Assembly (NCBI GenBank): GCA_001642945.1
Contig: LGRT01000001.1
Coordinates: forward strand, 1-55,164
Length of the DNA stretch: 55,164 nt
Source of the DNA: Rhodobacteraceae bacterium SB2
GTDB lineage: Bacteria; Pseudomonadota; Alphaproteobacteria; Rhodobacterales; Rhodobacteraceae
Direction of reading: 5' to 3'
Both the position numbers and the translations under genes were made by a program. The notes under the pieces are model-generated. The model ran no database searches. It had not been told where the DNA came from and saw nothing but the letters and a program-made list of their open reading frames with translations. Below, in pieces: positions 33,741-43,138 of the stretch (positions within the stretch are counted from its first letter, which is position 1; the number at the start of each line of letters is the position of its first letter).

Positions 33741-34742
33741 TTAAATCTCAGAGAACCGTTTCAGGATATCGACGCCTTGGGTCTTCCAAGCATGCAATAG
33801 ATCAATGAAAACCCAGTTCTCAGCAAGCTTACTGCCCTCTCGTCGATAGATATCGATCACGCGAAACTCTGCAAGCCGATCTGTTGCGGGCATTCCCATA
33901 AAGCCACCGGTTGACCTAGCTGTGAAACTGGGCCACCCAAAGAACCCACCATAGTGCCCCTCTGCCAGCCGTGCGCGATGGCGCGATTTGCTTCGGTCTG
34001 CGAAGCCTGCACGGAAAGGGCCAGAATGCTGCTTTGCATAGCGTTCGATGGTGTAGGTTGAACCAATGCCGTGCGGACCCCACCAAGTCATATCGTCGGC
34101 CCAGGAACGCGCCAGTTCATCTTCCAGCATAAGGCCTGATTGCCACTGGCCTAAGTCAGAGATCATAACGTTGATCAGGTCCAGCGTTGCCTTGCCCATT
34201 TGATGCGGCTGGGGGTCGAAAAGTAGTCCGTCATGCGTCATCGGTCCCGGCTGAACCATGAACGCAGCTGTTTGGGGACCGAAGGGATTCTGGCCCGCCT
34301 GCATCATGAAATGTGGAATATCAAAATACATCGCTGTCTCTGCAATCCGCCCGTCTTCGATCCGGTGGAACTCGCAATAACGCAGGAAAGCCATTTTCCG
34401 CGTTGGCCGGATCCCCAGCCATGTTTCGTCGAACAGGCCCACGAGATGCCCCATTGAGACGGCCCATATCGACTTAAAACCATCGATCTCGTTATATCCG
34501 GAAAAGAAGATATCCTCGCGGCGCTGCAGCCTAGTGAGCGATTTGCGCAAAGGAACCCAAAACCGATCAGCAACCTCTTCCGGGCGTCGGAGCTCGCCGA
34601 ACGGATGAAATCCACACCACAGGTAATCGGGCGCCACCGCATCCCCTATCACCGCAGCGATTTGATCCATCCCAGCTTGGTCGAGCGCGCCGTGAAATGC
34701 GCGCACGACCAATTTCGCCTCTTGCAACTGCACAGTAGTCAT
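33741..34742 (-). CDS. SnoaL-like (NTF2-fold) two-domain protein
   Basis: 333 residues from the ATG at 34742, which has a GAAGGG site; a TTG five codons earlier is less likely. Two NTF2/SnoaL-like halves are visible: residues ~10-150 (DYLWCGFHPFGEL, FHRIEDGRIAETAMYFDIPHFMMQAG) and ~185-325 (WWGPHGIGSTYTIERY, KLAENWVFIDLLHAW). The layout closely parallels the protein at 42107-43138, which shares the EFxRIxD, IPxxMMQAG, GPxGIG and NWVxIDLL blocks. SnoaL-like proteins include aldol cyclases, hydrolases and isomerases, so a catalytic role on the imported compound is likely but not specified. It is the last gene of the minus-strand transporter operon. Confidence 0.75.
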   Translation of the reverse strand: MTTVQLQEAKLVVRAFHGALDQAGMDQIAAVIGDAVAPDYLWCGFHPFGELRRPEEVADRFWVPLRKSLTRLQRREDIFFSGYNEIDGFKSIWAVSMGHLVGLFDETWLGIRPTRKMAFLRYCEFHRIEDGRIAETAMYFDIPHFMMQAGQNPFGPQTAAFMVQPGPMTHDGLLFDPQPHQMGKATLDLINVMISDLGQWQSGLMLEDELARSWADDMTWWGPHGIGSTYTIERYAKQHSGPFRAGFADRSKSRHRARLAEGHYGGFFGWPSFTARSTGGFMGMPATDRLAEFRVIDIYRREGSKLAENWVFIDLLHAWKTQGVDILKRFSEI

Positions 34743-34753
34743 TGCTCGACCCT

Positions 34754-35635
34754 TCAACCTTTCACGGCACCAGCCGTGAGCCCCGAGACAATCTGGCGCT
34801 GGAAGAACATGATCAACACAAACAAAGGTACTGTGGCCGACACGACGGCGGCGACCGCCAGCATCACGTCCCCTTGCGTTTGGGTTGTGCCAAGGAAGCT
34901 GGCAATGCGGGGGACCATGGTCTGGTTTTCCTCGCTCAACAGCATCGCTGTCACCGCAAAATCATTATAGGCTAGAAGGAAGCTGAAAAGCCCTGTTGTA
35001 ATCACTCCAGGCCACATCACAGGTACAATAACATGGCGGAATGCTTGGAAGCGCGTACATCCATCAACCATCGCGCTTTCATCAAGATCCTTGGGGATGT
35101 TGAGAAAGAAGCTATGCAGCATCCAAAGGGTGAAGGGCTGGTTGATCGCCACCAGCACGATAATCGTCGTGGGAAGATGTCCCCAAAGGTTCCACTCAAA
35201 GAACGGCATGAGATAACCCGAGACCAGAGTGATATGTGGCATCGCCCGGAAGATCAGCGCTAGCATTAGTAGCCAGAAGGCATAGCGATGGCCTGAGCGC
35301 GCCAAGGCATAGCCGCCAAGAGTACCAACCGTCAGCGAGATTGTAACGGTGCAAACTACCACGATCCCGGTATTGAGGACAGCGCGCCAGAATTCCTCTT
35401 CAATCCAAGCACCAAAATAGCCGTTTAGTGTGAAATAGCCTCCAGTTTCGCGCACGGTGCTGATCCCGGTGATTGCGTTGCGCCAATCCGAACGCGAGAA
35501 GAAATCGCCTTGAACCTTGAACGAGCCCCAAAATGTCCAGAGAAACGGGAACGACGCAATGATAAACCATAACGCGACCAGACTGATAGAAATGGCCATA
35601 GCGGTTTTCGAACGACGGTTGAGTGCGGTAGCCAT
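34754..35635 (-). CDS. ABC transporter permease (MalG type)
   Basis: 293 residues, six membrane segments. The EAA loop DESAMVDGCTRFQAFRHVIVP lies near residue 190 and the C-terminus is SGLTAGAVKG, a usual ending of CUT1 permeases. Its ATG shares a base with the stop of the MalF-type partner. The SnoaL-like gene follows 11 bases later. Confidence 0.88.
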   Translation of the reverse strand: MATALNRRSKTAMAISISLVALWFIIASFPFLWTFWGSFKVQGDFFSRSDWRNAITGISTVRETGGYFTLNGYFGAWIEEEFWRAVLNTGIVVVCTVTISLTVGTLGGYALARSGHRYAFWLLMLALIFRAMPHITLVSGYLMPFFEWNLWGHLPTTIIVLVAINQPFTLWMLHSFFLNIPKDLDESAMVDGCTRFQAFRHVIVPVMWPGVITTGLFSFLLAYNDFAVTAMLLSEENQTMVPRIASFLGTTQTQGDVMLAVAAVVSATVPLFVLIMFFQRQIVSGLTAGAVKG

Positions 35636-36663
35636 TAGACCCTCGTTCTATTGAAATCGCGCCAAGTCTTGATCAGGACCGGGGTTAGAAGAATGGCAAC
35701 ACCTAGTATGGTAAGGATCGAGGTTACCGCTGCAGATCCAAACTGTTGATAGTCACCACGCAGATCATTGTAGATTAGAGTGCTGAGCGAGCTTGCGTTG
35801 GCCCCAGCAGAGAAGCCGACGATTGGCTCGAAAACACGAAATCCATCCATCAGCTGCATAAGGGTGATGAAGACCACAAGTGGCATGAGGTGCGGAACAA
35901 CAACGAAGCGTACCCTCTCCCAGCGGTTCGCACCATCAATTAACGCGGCCTCCAGCGTGTCTTTTGGGACTGTTTGCAGTCCCGCGTAGAATACAATGAA
36001 GGCGAAGGGAGTGTTGTGCCAAATGCCGTAGACGATCAATGTTATCCAGGTCAAAGGAACCGAGGCCTTCAATGACAGGTCCGGATCTTCTAAGAGAGAC
36101 TGCAAGCTTTGCCCAATGATCCCGTTCGCATCGATCATCCAAAACAGGATCAGCGACCCGATCAGCGGTGTCACGATCATGGGTAAAAGCGAGGCGAAGA
36201 TCGTCGGCCCACGAAGCATACGCGGCAGCCCATTGACGCCGAGTGCCACGATAAGTCCGAGCATCAACACAAGCGGCGCCACAACGAAGGTATAGGTCAG
36301 GGTGAAGGCGAGCGCTTTATAGAGAGGCAGATTCATCAGGCGAGCCCCGAAATCTAATAGGCTCGAGGAATCTTGCCAGGCTGCAGCCACACTCTCGGTC
36401 GCGAGATGATTGCGGTTCACATATGTACCAAGTCCGTTGAACTGCCCAAGAGGTTGTTCTTCGCGCAAAACAGCGGTTGCCTCGGTGTCGATACGGACTT
36501 CCTCTGTACATCCGAAAGGCCCGCAGTTTTCGGAAATCACGATCACCTGCTCATGTTTGATAAAGAGCGACTGGACCGCTACCGACACGATCGGCAACGC
36601 GATGAAAAGAATCATGGCTGCCAGCGAAGGCAGAATGAACCATAAGAATGTGCGATGTCGCAT
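35635..36663 (-). CDS. ABC transporter permease (MalF type)
   Basis: 342 residues. After the first membrane helix there is a periplasmic insertion of ~70 residues that contains SENCGPFGCTEEVRIDTE, with two cysteines that could form a disulfide; most CUT1 permeases of this length lack it. The five further membrane segments and the EAA loop (EAALIDGANRWERVRFVVVP, near residue 240) are regular. It is coupled to the MalG-type gene and follows the binding-protein gene after a stem-loop. Confidence 0.86.
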   Translation of the reverse strand: MRHRTFLWFILPSLAAMILFIALPIVSVAVQSLFIKHEQVIVISENCGPFGCTEEVRIDTEATAVLREEQPLGQFNGLGTYVNRNHLATESVAAAWQDSSSLLDFGARLMNLPLYKALAFTLTYTFVVAPLVLMLGLIVALGVNGLPRMLRGPTIFASLLPMIVTPLIGSLILFWMIDANGIIGQSLQSLLEDPDLSLKASVPLTWITLIVYGIWHNTPFAFIVFYAGLQTVPKDTLEAALIDGANRWERVRFVVVPHLMPLVVFITLMQLMDGFRVFEPIVGFSAGANASSLSTLIYNDLRGDYQQFGSAAVTSILTILGVAILLTPVLIKTWRDFNRTRV

Positions 36664-36687
36664 AGTAGCGCTCCTGTAAAAAAGGCT

Positions 36688-36708
36688 GCGGGGGCAAAAA
36701 GCCCCCGC
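36688..36708 (-). promoter_or_regulatory. stem-loop between binding-protein and permease genes
   Basis: GCGGGGGC and GCCCCCGC form a perfect 8-base stem around AAAAA. It lies 17 bases after the binding-protein stop. A TTTTTT run does follow on the minus strand at 36683-36678, with a few bases between, so partial termination is possible here. Either way the binding protein would be made in excess of the permeases. Confidence 0.7.
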
Positions 36709-36724
36709 TCACCGAACGCTTGGC

Positions 36725-37960
36725 TCAAAGAAAACCTTGTTCACGCGCTGCTGCAATGTAGGCAGCTTCAATATCTGACAAAGCCTGCTCGGCACTCTCT
36801 GAGCCCTGAAGGAACTCTGAAAGATTTTCGCCAATCGCTCCGTGCAGAATTCCCATGTATGGGATCATCGGATAGGGTCGCGCACCACCTTGGCCGGTTT
36901 CCGCAACGCCGACAGCAGCCGGTCCCGGCGTGAAGGCGTCCGAGAGCCAAACTGCTTTGTCGTTGTTGGCGACGATGTTCTCGGGCGACAGGCCATTTAA
37001 CATCGCTAAGAAGCTCGCCTCTGCATCTTCGTCAGAGATATTGCTGGCAATTGTAAAGCCGTCCCACCACAGTGTTGATGCCGGGATGTCACCACCCCCC
37101 ACAGTCGGCGCGCCTATCAGGAGAGTGCTTGCCACAATCTCGGGCGTCGCCCCCTCATCATCGAGGATTGCAGCCCCCTGTGACCCCCAAAGCGTTGCAA
37201 GCGCGGCTTCTCCGCTTTCCCATTGCGCGGTGGTCGCTGTGGAATCCAAGGTCAGGAAATCCGGAGTCGCGTATTCTGTGAGCGAACGCAGCATGTTCAA
37301 AGTCGCCACACCAGTTTCGTTGTTGATGCTTGGCTGCGCCGAGCCTGGTTCAAAGAATTGGCCACCATGACCCATATACATATTGACGAATTCTTCCGCG
37401 AGGTTCCAGCCGGCCTTGCTGTTGAACGAAAACGGGTTTTCCATGATACCTGCTGCACGGATCGCTTCCGCTGCGGCTAGGACGTCCTCATAGGTTTGCG
37501 GCGGCTGGACACCCACCTTTTCAAGTATGTCGGACCTATAAAATAGGTGTTGGGCATTGGCCATAAACGCAATCGCCATGATTTGCCCGTCGATTCGGAT
37601 CATCTGTGAGGGCGACAAATCGCCTCCAAAGCGCTCAACAAGGTCGTCAAGTGGACGGATCAAGTCCTCGTTCATTAAGGACACGATGGAGGAGTTGGCC
37701 ACGACCGCCACAGTATATTGTGCCGGGTCTGCGGTCAGCGCAGCAACCTGAATGTCATTGTGATCGGCCGTTTGGTTGACCGTCACTTCGACGGAGTCGC
37801 CCGCACAGGCCGCCGCGCCTTCATTCACGGCATGAAGCGCCGGAAAGTCGTTGGATAGGATCCGAACGGAGCCCGATTCGATTCCGCAGTCCGCAAACGC
37901 ACTGGTCGCGCTGACTGCGCACAACGCAGAGCTTAAAAGTGTCAGTTTCATAAGTTTCAT
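36725..37960 (-). CDS. ABC transporter periplasmic binding protein (family 1)
   Basis: 411 residues with a Sec signal peptide (MKLMKLTLLSSALCAVSATS, cleaved near AFAD). The mature protein follows the CUT1 binding-protein pattern: SVRILSNDFPALHAV, a VAALTADPAQYTVAVV segment, YRSDILEKVGVQPPQTYEDV near residue 145, and LWWDGFTIAS near residue 295. It is the first gene of the minus-strand half of the catabolic cluster. The ligand is unknown; the enzymes nearby argue for something other than a simple sugar. Confidence 0.85.
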   Translation of the reverse strand: MKLMKLTLLSSALCAVSATSAFADCGIESGSVRILSNDFPALHAVNEGAAACAGDSVEVTVNQTADHNDIQVAALTADPAQYTVAVVANSSIVSLMNEDLIRPLDDLVERFGGDLSPSQMIRIDGQIMAIAFMANAQHLFYRSDILEKVGVQPPQTYEDVLAAAEAIRAAGIMENPFSFNSKAGWNLAEEFVNMYMGHGGQFFEPGSAQPSINNETGVATLNMLRSLTEYATPDFLTLDSTATTAQWESGEAALATLWGSQGAAILDDEGATPEIVASTLLIGAPTVGGGDIPASTLWWDGFTIASNISDEDAEASFLAMLNGLSPENIVANNDKAVWLSDAFTPGPAAVGVAETGQGGARPYPMIPYMGILHGAIGENLSEFLQGSESAEQALSDIEAAYIAAAREQGFL

Positions 37961-38033
37961 ATGGTTTTCTCCCTATTTTTAAGCGCCCTAACCTAGGGCT
38001 TTCTTTACGCTTAGCTTCTTGTCAAGTGACTTC

Positions 38034-38066
38034 ACCTATGCTTGCATAGGTATGCATCATGCATAC
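38034..38066. promoter_or_regulatory. two overlapping palindromic operators in the divergent promoter
   Basis: ACCTATGCTTGCATAGGT (38034-38051) is a perfect 18-base palindrome-like dyad, and GTATGCATCATGCATAC (38050-38066) is a perfect 17-base dyad sharing two bases with it. They lie between the divergent binding-protein (start 37960) and ATPase (start 38191) genes. The LacI-family gene at 43896 in the same cluster is the obvious candidate to bind them and control both directions. Confidence 0.7.
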
Positions 38067-38190
38067 ATATTGCCTCGCCCCCATCAAGCGAAAAATGAAA
38101 CTTTTAGAAAAATAACTTAAAAACAGCCTTGTAATCGTGTTGCTTATTGCCGTATCACTTGATGAATTCGTATGCAGAAAAGGTTGGTAA

Positions 38191-39237
38191 ATGGCCGAGA
38201 TTAAGCTTCAAAAGGTTTGCAAGCGCTGGGGAGACTTTGTCGGCGTTGATGGATTCGATCTGACCATAGCGGATCGAGAATTCCTGGTCCTGCTCGGACC
38301 GTCAGGTTGCGGTAAGACCACAACCATGCGCATGATAGCGGGGCTGGAAGAAGCGACCGACGGCGACATCCTGATCGACGGCAAGCGGGTCAACGGCCTC
38401 GATCCCAAGGACCGCGATGTGGCAATGGTTTTCCAAAGCTACGCGCTCTACCCAAACCTTACCGTTTACGAAAATATCCGTTTTCCTCTGCGCATTAGGG
38501 GTATCCCCAAAGCTGAGCACGACGAACGTGTACGCCGCGCATCGGACATGGTCGAGTTGGGGGATTTCCTGCACCGCCGCCCGGCGGATTTGTCGGGCGG
38601 ACAGCGTCAGCGCGTAGCTCTAGCTCGCGCCATCGTGCGGGAGCCCAATGTCTTCCTGATGGACGAACCACTGTCGAACCTCGACGCCAAGTTGCGTGTG
38701 TCGACACGGGCGCAAATCAAGAATCTGAGTCACGAACTCAAGGTGACAACTGTTTACGTCACCCACGATCAGATAGAGGCCATGACGTTGGCCGATCGCG
38801 TTGTAGTGATGAGCAAAGGGGTCGTGCAGCAGGTCGGCACCCCGACCGATATCTACGACACTCCCGCAAACACCTTTGTTGCAAGTTTCATCGGCTCACC
38901 CGCGATGAACCTGATGGAGGGCGAGGTTAGCAACGGGATATTCACCGGTGCCAACGTGACGATCTCCGGGCTTGCCGCTGCTGACGGTCCGGTCACTCTT
39001 GGTTTCCGTGCCGAGGACGCCACCCTTGGGGATGAAACGCACCACGAACTGTCCGCACCTATCTACTCCTTAGAACTTCTGGGCGATGCCACCATGGTCA
39101 CTGTCAAGGCTGGTGGCGCGCTGGTCGCCATTAAGACGGCCAAGGATTTTCGCGCCAATATTGGCGACGCGTTCTCCGCCTCTGTTCCATCTGGCATTTG
39201 CCACCTGTTCGACCCGGAAACGGGTAATCGGATCTGA
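38191..39237 (+). CDS. ABC transporter, ATP-binding protein (CUT1/MalK type)
   Basis: 348 residues. Walker A GPSGCGKTT near residue 38, signature [10 protein letters not shown] near 136, Walker [13 protein letters not shown]-loop THDQ, then a TOBE-type C-terminal domain with LGFRAEDATL. It is encoded on the other strand from its binding protein and permeases, across the divergent promoter. It is the first gene of the plus-strand catabolic operon and is followed 5 bases later by the GMC oxidoreductase. Confidence 0.9.
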   Translation: MAEIKLQKVCKRWGDFVGVDGFDLTIADREFLVLLGPSGCGKTTTMRMIAGLEEATDGDILIDGKRVNGLDPKDRDVAMVFQSYALYPNLTVYENIRFPLRIRGIPKAEHDERVRRASDMVELGDFLHRRPADLSGGQRQRVALARAIVREPNVFLMDEPLSNLDAKLRVSTRAQIKNLSHELKVTTVYVTHDQIEAMTLADRVVVMSKGVVQQVGTPTDIYDTPANTFVASFIGSPAMNLMEGEVSNGIFTGANVTISGLAAADGPVTLGFRAEDATLGDETHHELSAPIYSLELLGDATMVTVKAGGALVAIKTAKDFRANIGDAFSASVPSGICHLFDPETGNRI

Positions 39238-39241
39238 TCTA

Positions 39242-40762
39242 ATGATACTAAAAGCGCAGTATGATTTCATAGTGATTGGCGCCGGCTCGGCCGGGTGTGC
39301 CGTTGCGGCGGGCCTTGCAGAGCGCGAGGCAGGTTCTGTTTTAGTTGTCGAGGCAGGTCCCACGGATCGGTCTCCTCTGGTGAAAATGCCCTTTGGCCTA
39401 GTATGGTTGATGGGATCGCGCAACCGTGACTGGCGCTACAAATCAGCCCCGCAAACTCAGCTTGGCGGACGACAATTGGATATTCCGCGTGGGCGGATGC
39501 TGGGTGGGTCCGGGTCGATCAACTCTATGGTCTGGTTTCGCGGCCGAAGGGATGATTTTGATCGCTGGGCGGTGCCAGGTTGGGATTGGGCCGAAGTCGG
39601 CCCCGCTTTTGAAGAGGTAGAGGCTCGGTTGACGCCCGGACGCCTCGCGACGCCTCACCCGGTGACCAAAGCGCTTGGCACCATGTTCCGTGCGAACGAT
39701 CCCACGGCCAGTCCGAGCCCAGAATTCGAAAGCGCTGGCGTATACCGCTTCAATATGCGTAATGGTCGTCGCTGGTCGGCGGCAGATGCCTTTCTGCGGC
39801 CGGCGATGGATAAGGGTGTCGAGGTCGCGACAGGTTGCCAGGTGGCACGGATCGCGCTGTCCGGCGATCGAGCTCGAACGTTGCATTTCACCGACGGGCG
39901 CACTGTGAATGCCGTGCGCGGCATCGTGCTATCGTCTGGGTCCATTGGCTCATCTGAGATACTTCTAAAATCCGGCATCGGCCCGGCCGAAGATCTGCGT
40001 GCCGCAGGCCAGGACGTTGTGCTTGATCAACCTGGTGTTGGCGCAAATTTGCACGATCACCCGGGCGGGGTCGGCATTTATTACAAAGGGCGCGGCTCTG
40101 GCTACGGGCTCGACCCATCGCTTGCGCTCCAATGGGCGGCGGCGCCTTTTCAGTGGGCGTTGCGGGGCAAAGGGATTTTCGCCTCACCAACCGTCGAAGG
40201 CGGAGCATTTTTCACAGCTGATGGCGGCGAGGGTCCGCCTGACATTCAAAGCCATTTCATTCCTTTCTTTCTTGATTGGCAGGGCAAACGATATGTCACG
40301 GGACGGGGCTACTTTGCCGATGTGACCCTTTGCAGGCCGAAATCGCGCGGACGCCTTCGGTTAACCAAGGCGGGAATTGAGATAGACTTCGGCTTGCTCA
40401 ATGACCCTTCCGACCTTGACACGCTGACTAAGGGCTGGCTGCGCCTTCGGCAGCTGATGGAAGAAACTGACTTTGGTTCGATGAAGGCTCAAGAGGTTTA
40501 CCCCACTCGCGCAGTGCAGTCGGAAGACGAAGCCCGCCGCTATATTCAGGACCATTGCGAGACTGCTTATCATCCCGTCGGCACTCTACGGATGGGAGCG
40601 GATCCCGAGGCACCTGTCACACCCCGTCTGAAGTTTCGCGGGGTAGAAGGGCTATGGGTCGCCGACGCCAGCATCATGCCTGCCGTGACCTCAGCCAACA
40701 CAAATGCACCATCGATGATGATAGGCCACCGCGCCGGTCAGATGATCGCAACAGATGCTTGA
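39242..40762 (+). CDS. GMC-family FAD-dependent oxidoreductase (choline/alcohol dehydrogenase-like)
   Basis: 506 residues from the ATG at 39242; the frame runs 52 codons upstream into the ATPase gene and that part is discarded. [20 protein letters not shown] is the FAD-binding start, [14 protein letters not shown] the GMC signature 1, and [15 protein letters not shown] signature 2. C-terminal [10 protein letters not shown] and ANTNAP hold the His and Asn of the active site. It should oxidise a primary or secondary alcohol with FAD. A membrane anchor or signal is not seen. It is probably the first oxidative step, with the aldehyde dehydrogenase at the end of the cluster as a later one. Confidence 0.87.
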   Translation: MILKAQYDFIVIGAGSAGCAVAAGLAEREAGSVLVVEAGPTDRSPLVKMPFGLVWLMGSRNRDWRYKSAPQTQLGGRQLDIPRGRMLGGSGSINSMVWFRGRRDDFDRWAVPGWDWAEVGPAFEEVEARLTPGRLATPHPVTKALGTMFRANDPTASPSPEFESAGVYRFNMRNGRRWSAADAFLRPAMDKGVEVATGCQVARIALSGDRARTLHFTDGRTVNAVRGIVLSSGSIGSSEILLKSGIGPAEDLRAAGQDVVLDQPGVGANLHDHPGGVGIYYKGRGSGYGLDPSLALQWAAAPFQWALRGKGIFASPTVEGGAFFTADGGEGPPDIQSHFIPFFLDWQGKRYVTGRGYFADVTLCRPKSRGRLRLTKAGIEIDFGLLNDPSDLDTLTKGWLRLRQLMEETDFGSMKAQEVYPTRAVQSEDEARRYIQDHCETAYHPVGTLRMGADPEAPVTPRLKFRGVEGLWVADASIMPAVTSANTNAPSMMIGHRAGQMIATDA

Positions 40763-40781
40763 TAACAAAAGGACAAGACAG

Positions 40782-42110
40782 ATGACCATCGAATACCTTA
40801 AACGCGGCAAACCGGAAGTCGAACGGGCCGAGGATGATGCAAAGACCCGCGCCGTTGTCGAGGCGACGCTGGCAGACATCGAGGCGCGCGGCGACGTAGC
40901 GGTGCGCGAATTGTCTGAGAAATTCGACAAGTATTCTCCAACGAGCTACCGTCTCAGCACCGACGAGGTCAACGCTTTGATCAGCGAACTGACCGACCAG
41001 GAACTGGCCGACATCAGGTTCGCGCAGGAACAAGTGGTTAACTTCGCCAAGGAGCAGCGCGCGTCGATGCTTGATATCGAGGTGGAAACACTTCCCGGCG
41101 TCATCCTTGGGCATAAGAACATCCCCGTGCAATCTGTGGGCTGCTATGTGCCAGGTGGGAAGTTCCCGATGGTCGCCTCAGCCCATATGTCGGTGGCCAC
41201 CGCGAAGGTCGCCGGCGTGCCTCGCATCGTGGCATGTACGCCGCCCTGGCAGGGTAAGCCCAACCCTGCCGTGATCGCCGCCATGCATTTGGGTGGCGCC
41301 GATGAGATCTATGTACTTGGCGGTATCCAGGCCGTGGGTGCTATGGCCATCGGCACCGAAACGATCGAGCCCGTGCACATGCTAGTCGGTCCCGGCAATG
41401 CCTTTGTCGCCGAGGCCAAGCGCCAGCTTTTCGGCCGAGTCGGGATCGACCTTTTCGCAGGCCCGACCGAGACCATGGTGATCGCGGATGACACCGTGGA
41501 TGGCGAGTTTTGTGCCACGGACCTCCTCGGTCAGGCGGAACACGGTTACGACTCTCCCGCCGTTATGGTCACTAACTCGCGCAAACTAGCAGAGAAGACA
41601 CTCTCGGAAATCGATCGCCTGCTGACCATTCTGCCTACGGCCGACACCGCCGGTGTCAGCTGGCGTGACTATGGCGAGGTGATCCTCTGTAGCACTTATG
41701 AAGAAATGCTTGAAGTGGCCGATGACATCGCGTCGGAGCATGTGCAGGTGATGACCGACCGCGACGACTGGTTCCTCGAAAACATGACATGCTATGGTGC
41801 GCTCTTCCTCGGGCCGCGCACCAATGTCTCCAACGGCGACAAGGTAATCGGGACAAACCACACGCTGCCTACGAAGAAGGCTGGGCGCTATACCGGCGGG
41901 CTTTGGGTGGGCAAATTCCTCAAGACCCATAGTTATCAAAAGGTGCTCTCGGACGAGGCAGCAACCATGATTGGTGAATACGGTTCGCGGCTCTGCATGC
42001 TCGAGGGCTTTGTCGGCCATGCTGAGCAATGTAACATCCGCGTACGCCGCTACGGTGGGATCAACGTCCCCTACGGCGAAGGCGCGCCCCATCGCGAGGC
42101 CGCCGAGTGA
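40782..42110 (+). CDS. HisD-like dehydrogenase (histidinol/sulfopropanediol dehydrogenase family)
   Basis: 442 residues from the ATG at 40782 (AAAAGGACAAG ribosome-binding site). The histidinol dehydrogenase fold is clear: [13 protein letters not shown] near residue 116, [16 protein letters not shown] near 200, [23 protein letters not shown] (zinc ligand Gln-His) and GTNHTLPT. The sequence is nearer to the catabolic relatives such as HpsN (sulfopropanediol to sulfolactate) than to biosynthetic HisD, and there is no other his gene here. A two-step NAD-linked alcohol-to-acid oxidation is likely. The exact substrate is open. Confidence 0.83.
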   Translation: MTIEYLKRGKPEVERAEDDAKTRAVVEATLADIEARGDVAVRELSEKFDKYSPTSYRLSTDEVNALISELTDQELADIRFAQEQVVNFAKEQRASMLDIEVETLPGVILGHKNIPVQSVGCYVPGGKFPMVASAHMSVATAKVAGVPRIVACTPPWQGKPNPAVIAAMHLGGADEIYVLGGIQAVGAMAIGTETIEPVHMLVGPGNAFVAEAKRQLFGRVGIDLFAGPTETMVIADDTVDGEFCATDLLGQAEHGYDSPAVMVTNSRKLAEKTLSEIDRLLTILPTADTAGVSWRDYGEVILCSTYEEMLEVADDIASEHVQVMTDRDDWFLENMTCYGALFLGPRTNVSNGDKVIGTNHTLPTKKAGRYTGGLWVGKFLKTHSYQKVLSDEAATMIGEYGSRLCMLEGFVGHAEQCNIRVRRYGGINVPYGEGAPHREAAE

Positions 42111-43138
42111 ATACCCAGATCAAAACCGTACTCGCGCCGCTACAGAAAGCGCTTTCCACGGCATCTGTAGATACACAAGCCTTTCTCGAAGGCACTATCG
42201 CTCCGGATGCGCAAATCCATCTGTGCCACCCGCTCGATACCGTCACAGGTGCGCAGATTTGGGACACGGCCTATGCGCCGCTTTATGATGCGATCCCCGA
42301 CCTTGAACGCCGCGATATGATTGTGCTGTCCGGCACCACCCCGGAAGGCCAGGACTGGATCGGCTGTATGGGTAATTATATGGGTACGATGCTGCGTCCT
42401 TGGCTGGGTATCCCTCCCACAGGCCACTTGGTGCACATGCGCTACCACGAATTCTTCCGTATTCAGGATGAAGAAGTCACCGAGGCACAGATCATTTGGG
42501 ACATTCCCGAACTGATGATGCAGGCGGGTGCCTGGCCGCTAGCCCCGCAGCTTGGTAAGTTTCTTGCCACGCCTGCTCCCATGACCCAGGACGGGTTGAC
42601 CGCTTCTGGTGACGGAAAGGCAACGATGGACCTTGTCATTGCAATGCTGAAGGACCTGTGCAAACACCCGGCCGATCCCGACCCTGCGGTGATGAACCTC
42701 GAGAAATACTGGCACCCGCGGAGCAATTGGTATGGGCCTGCGGGTATCGGCACGGGGCGCGGTATTGCCGGCTTTCGGAACTGGCATCAGATTCCGTTCC
42801 TGAAGGCGATGCCGGACCGCAAACTTGACGCGATGGGCGATCTTGCGTCCCACTGGTTCGGGACCGGCAATTATGTCTGCGAAACCGGCTGGCCCAACAT
42901 GCGCCTGACCGTTAGTCAAGGCGAATGGATGGGGCTCGCGCCGTCAGGACGCGAGATCCTCATGCGGTCGCTTGACTTTTGGCGCGTCGAAGACGGGTTG
43001 ATCCGCGAAAACTGGGTTTTGATTGACCTTCTCGACATTTACAGGCAGCTGGGCGTGGATGTTCTGGGCCGGATGAGCGAGTTTAACAAGGCCCGCAACC
43101 TTGGCCCTATCACCTTATCAGAAGGCCAGTTTTCATGA
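42107..43138 (+). CDS. SnoaL-like (NTF2-fold) two-domain protein
   Basis: 343 residues from a GTG start that overlaps the HisD-like stop by four bases. Two NTF2-like halves are visible: ~20-160 with the [27 protein letters not shown] block, and ~180-320 with [17 protein letters not shown] and [19 protein letters not shown]. It is paralogous to the protein at 33741-34742. Neither half shows an obvious catalytic motif beyond conserved His, Asp and Trp residues. The role is probably isomerisation, hydration or aldol-type chemistry on a pathway intermediate. Confidence 0.75.
   Translation: MNTQIKTVLAPLQKALSTASVDTQAFLEGTIAPDAQIHLCHPLDTVTGAQIWDTAYAPLYDAIPDLERRDMIVLSGTTPEGQDWIGCMGNYMGTMLRPWLGIPPTGHLVHMRYHEFFRIQDEEVTEAQIIWDIPELMMQAGAWPLAPQLGKFLATPAPMTQDGLTASGDGKATMDLVIAMLKDLCKHPADPDPAVMNLEKYWHPRSNWYGPAGIGTGRGIAGFRNWHQIPFLKAMPDRKLDAMGDLASHWFGTGNYVCETGWPNMRLTVSQGEWMGLAPSGREILMRSLDFWRVEDGLIRENWVLIDLLDIYRQLGVDVLGRMSEFNKARNLGPITLSEGQFS

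Noticed and set aside
39086-39241. A longer N-terminus for the GMC oxidoreductase
   Set aside because: This part overlaps the ATPase gene in another frame; the FAD-binding motif begins just after the ATG at 39242.
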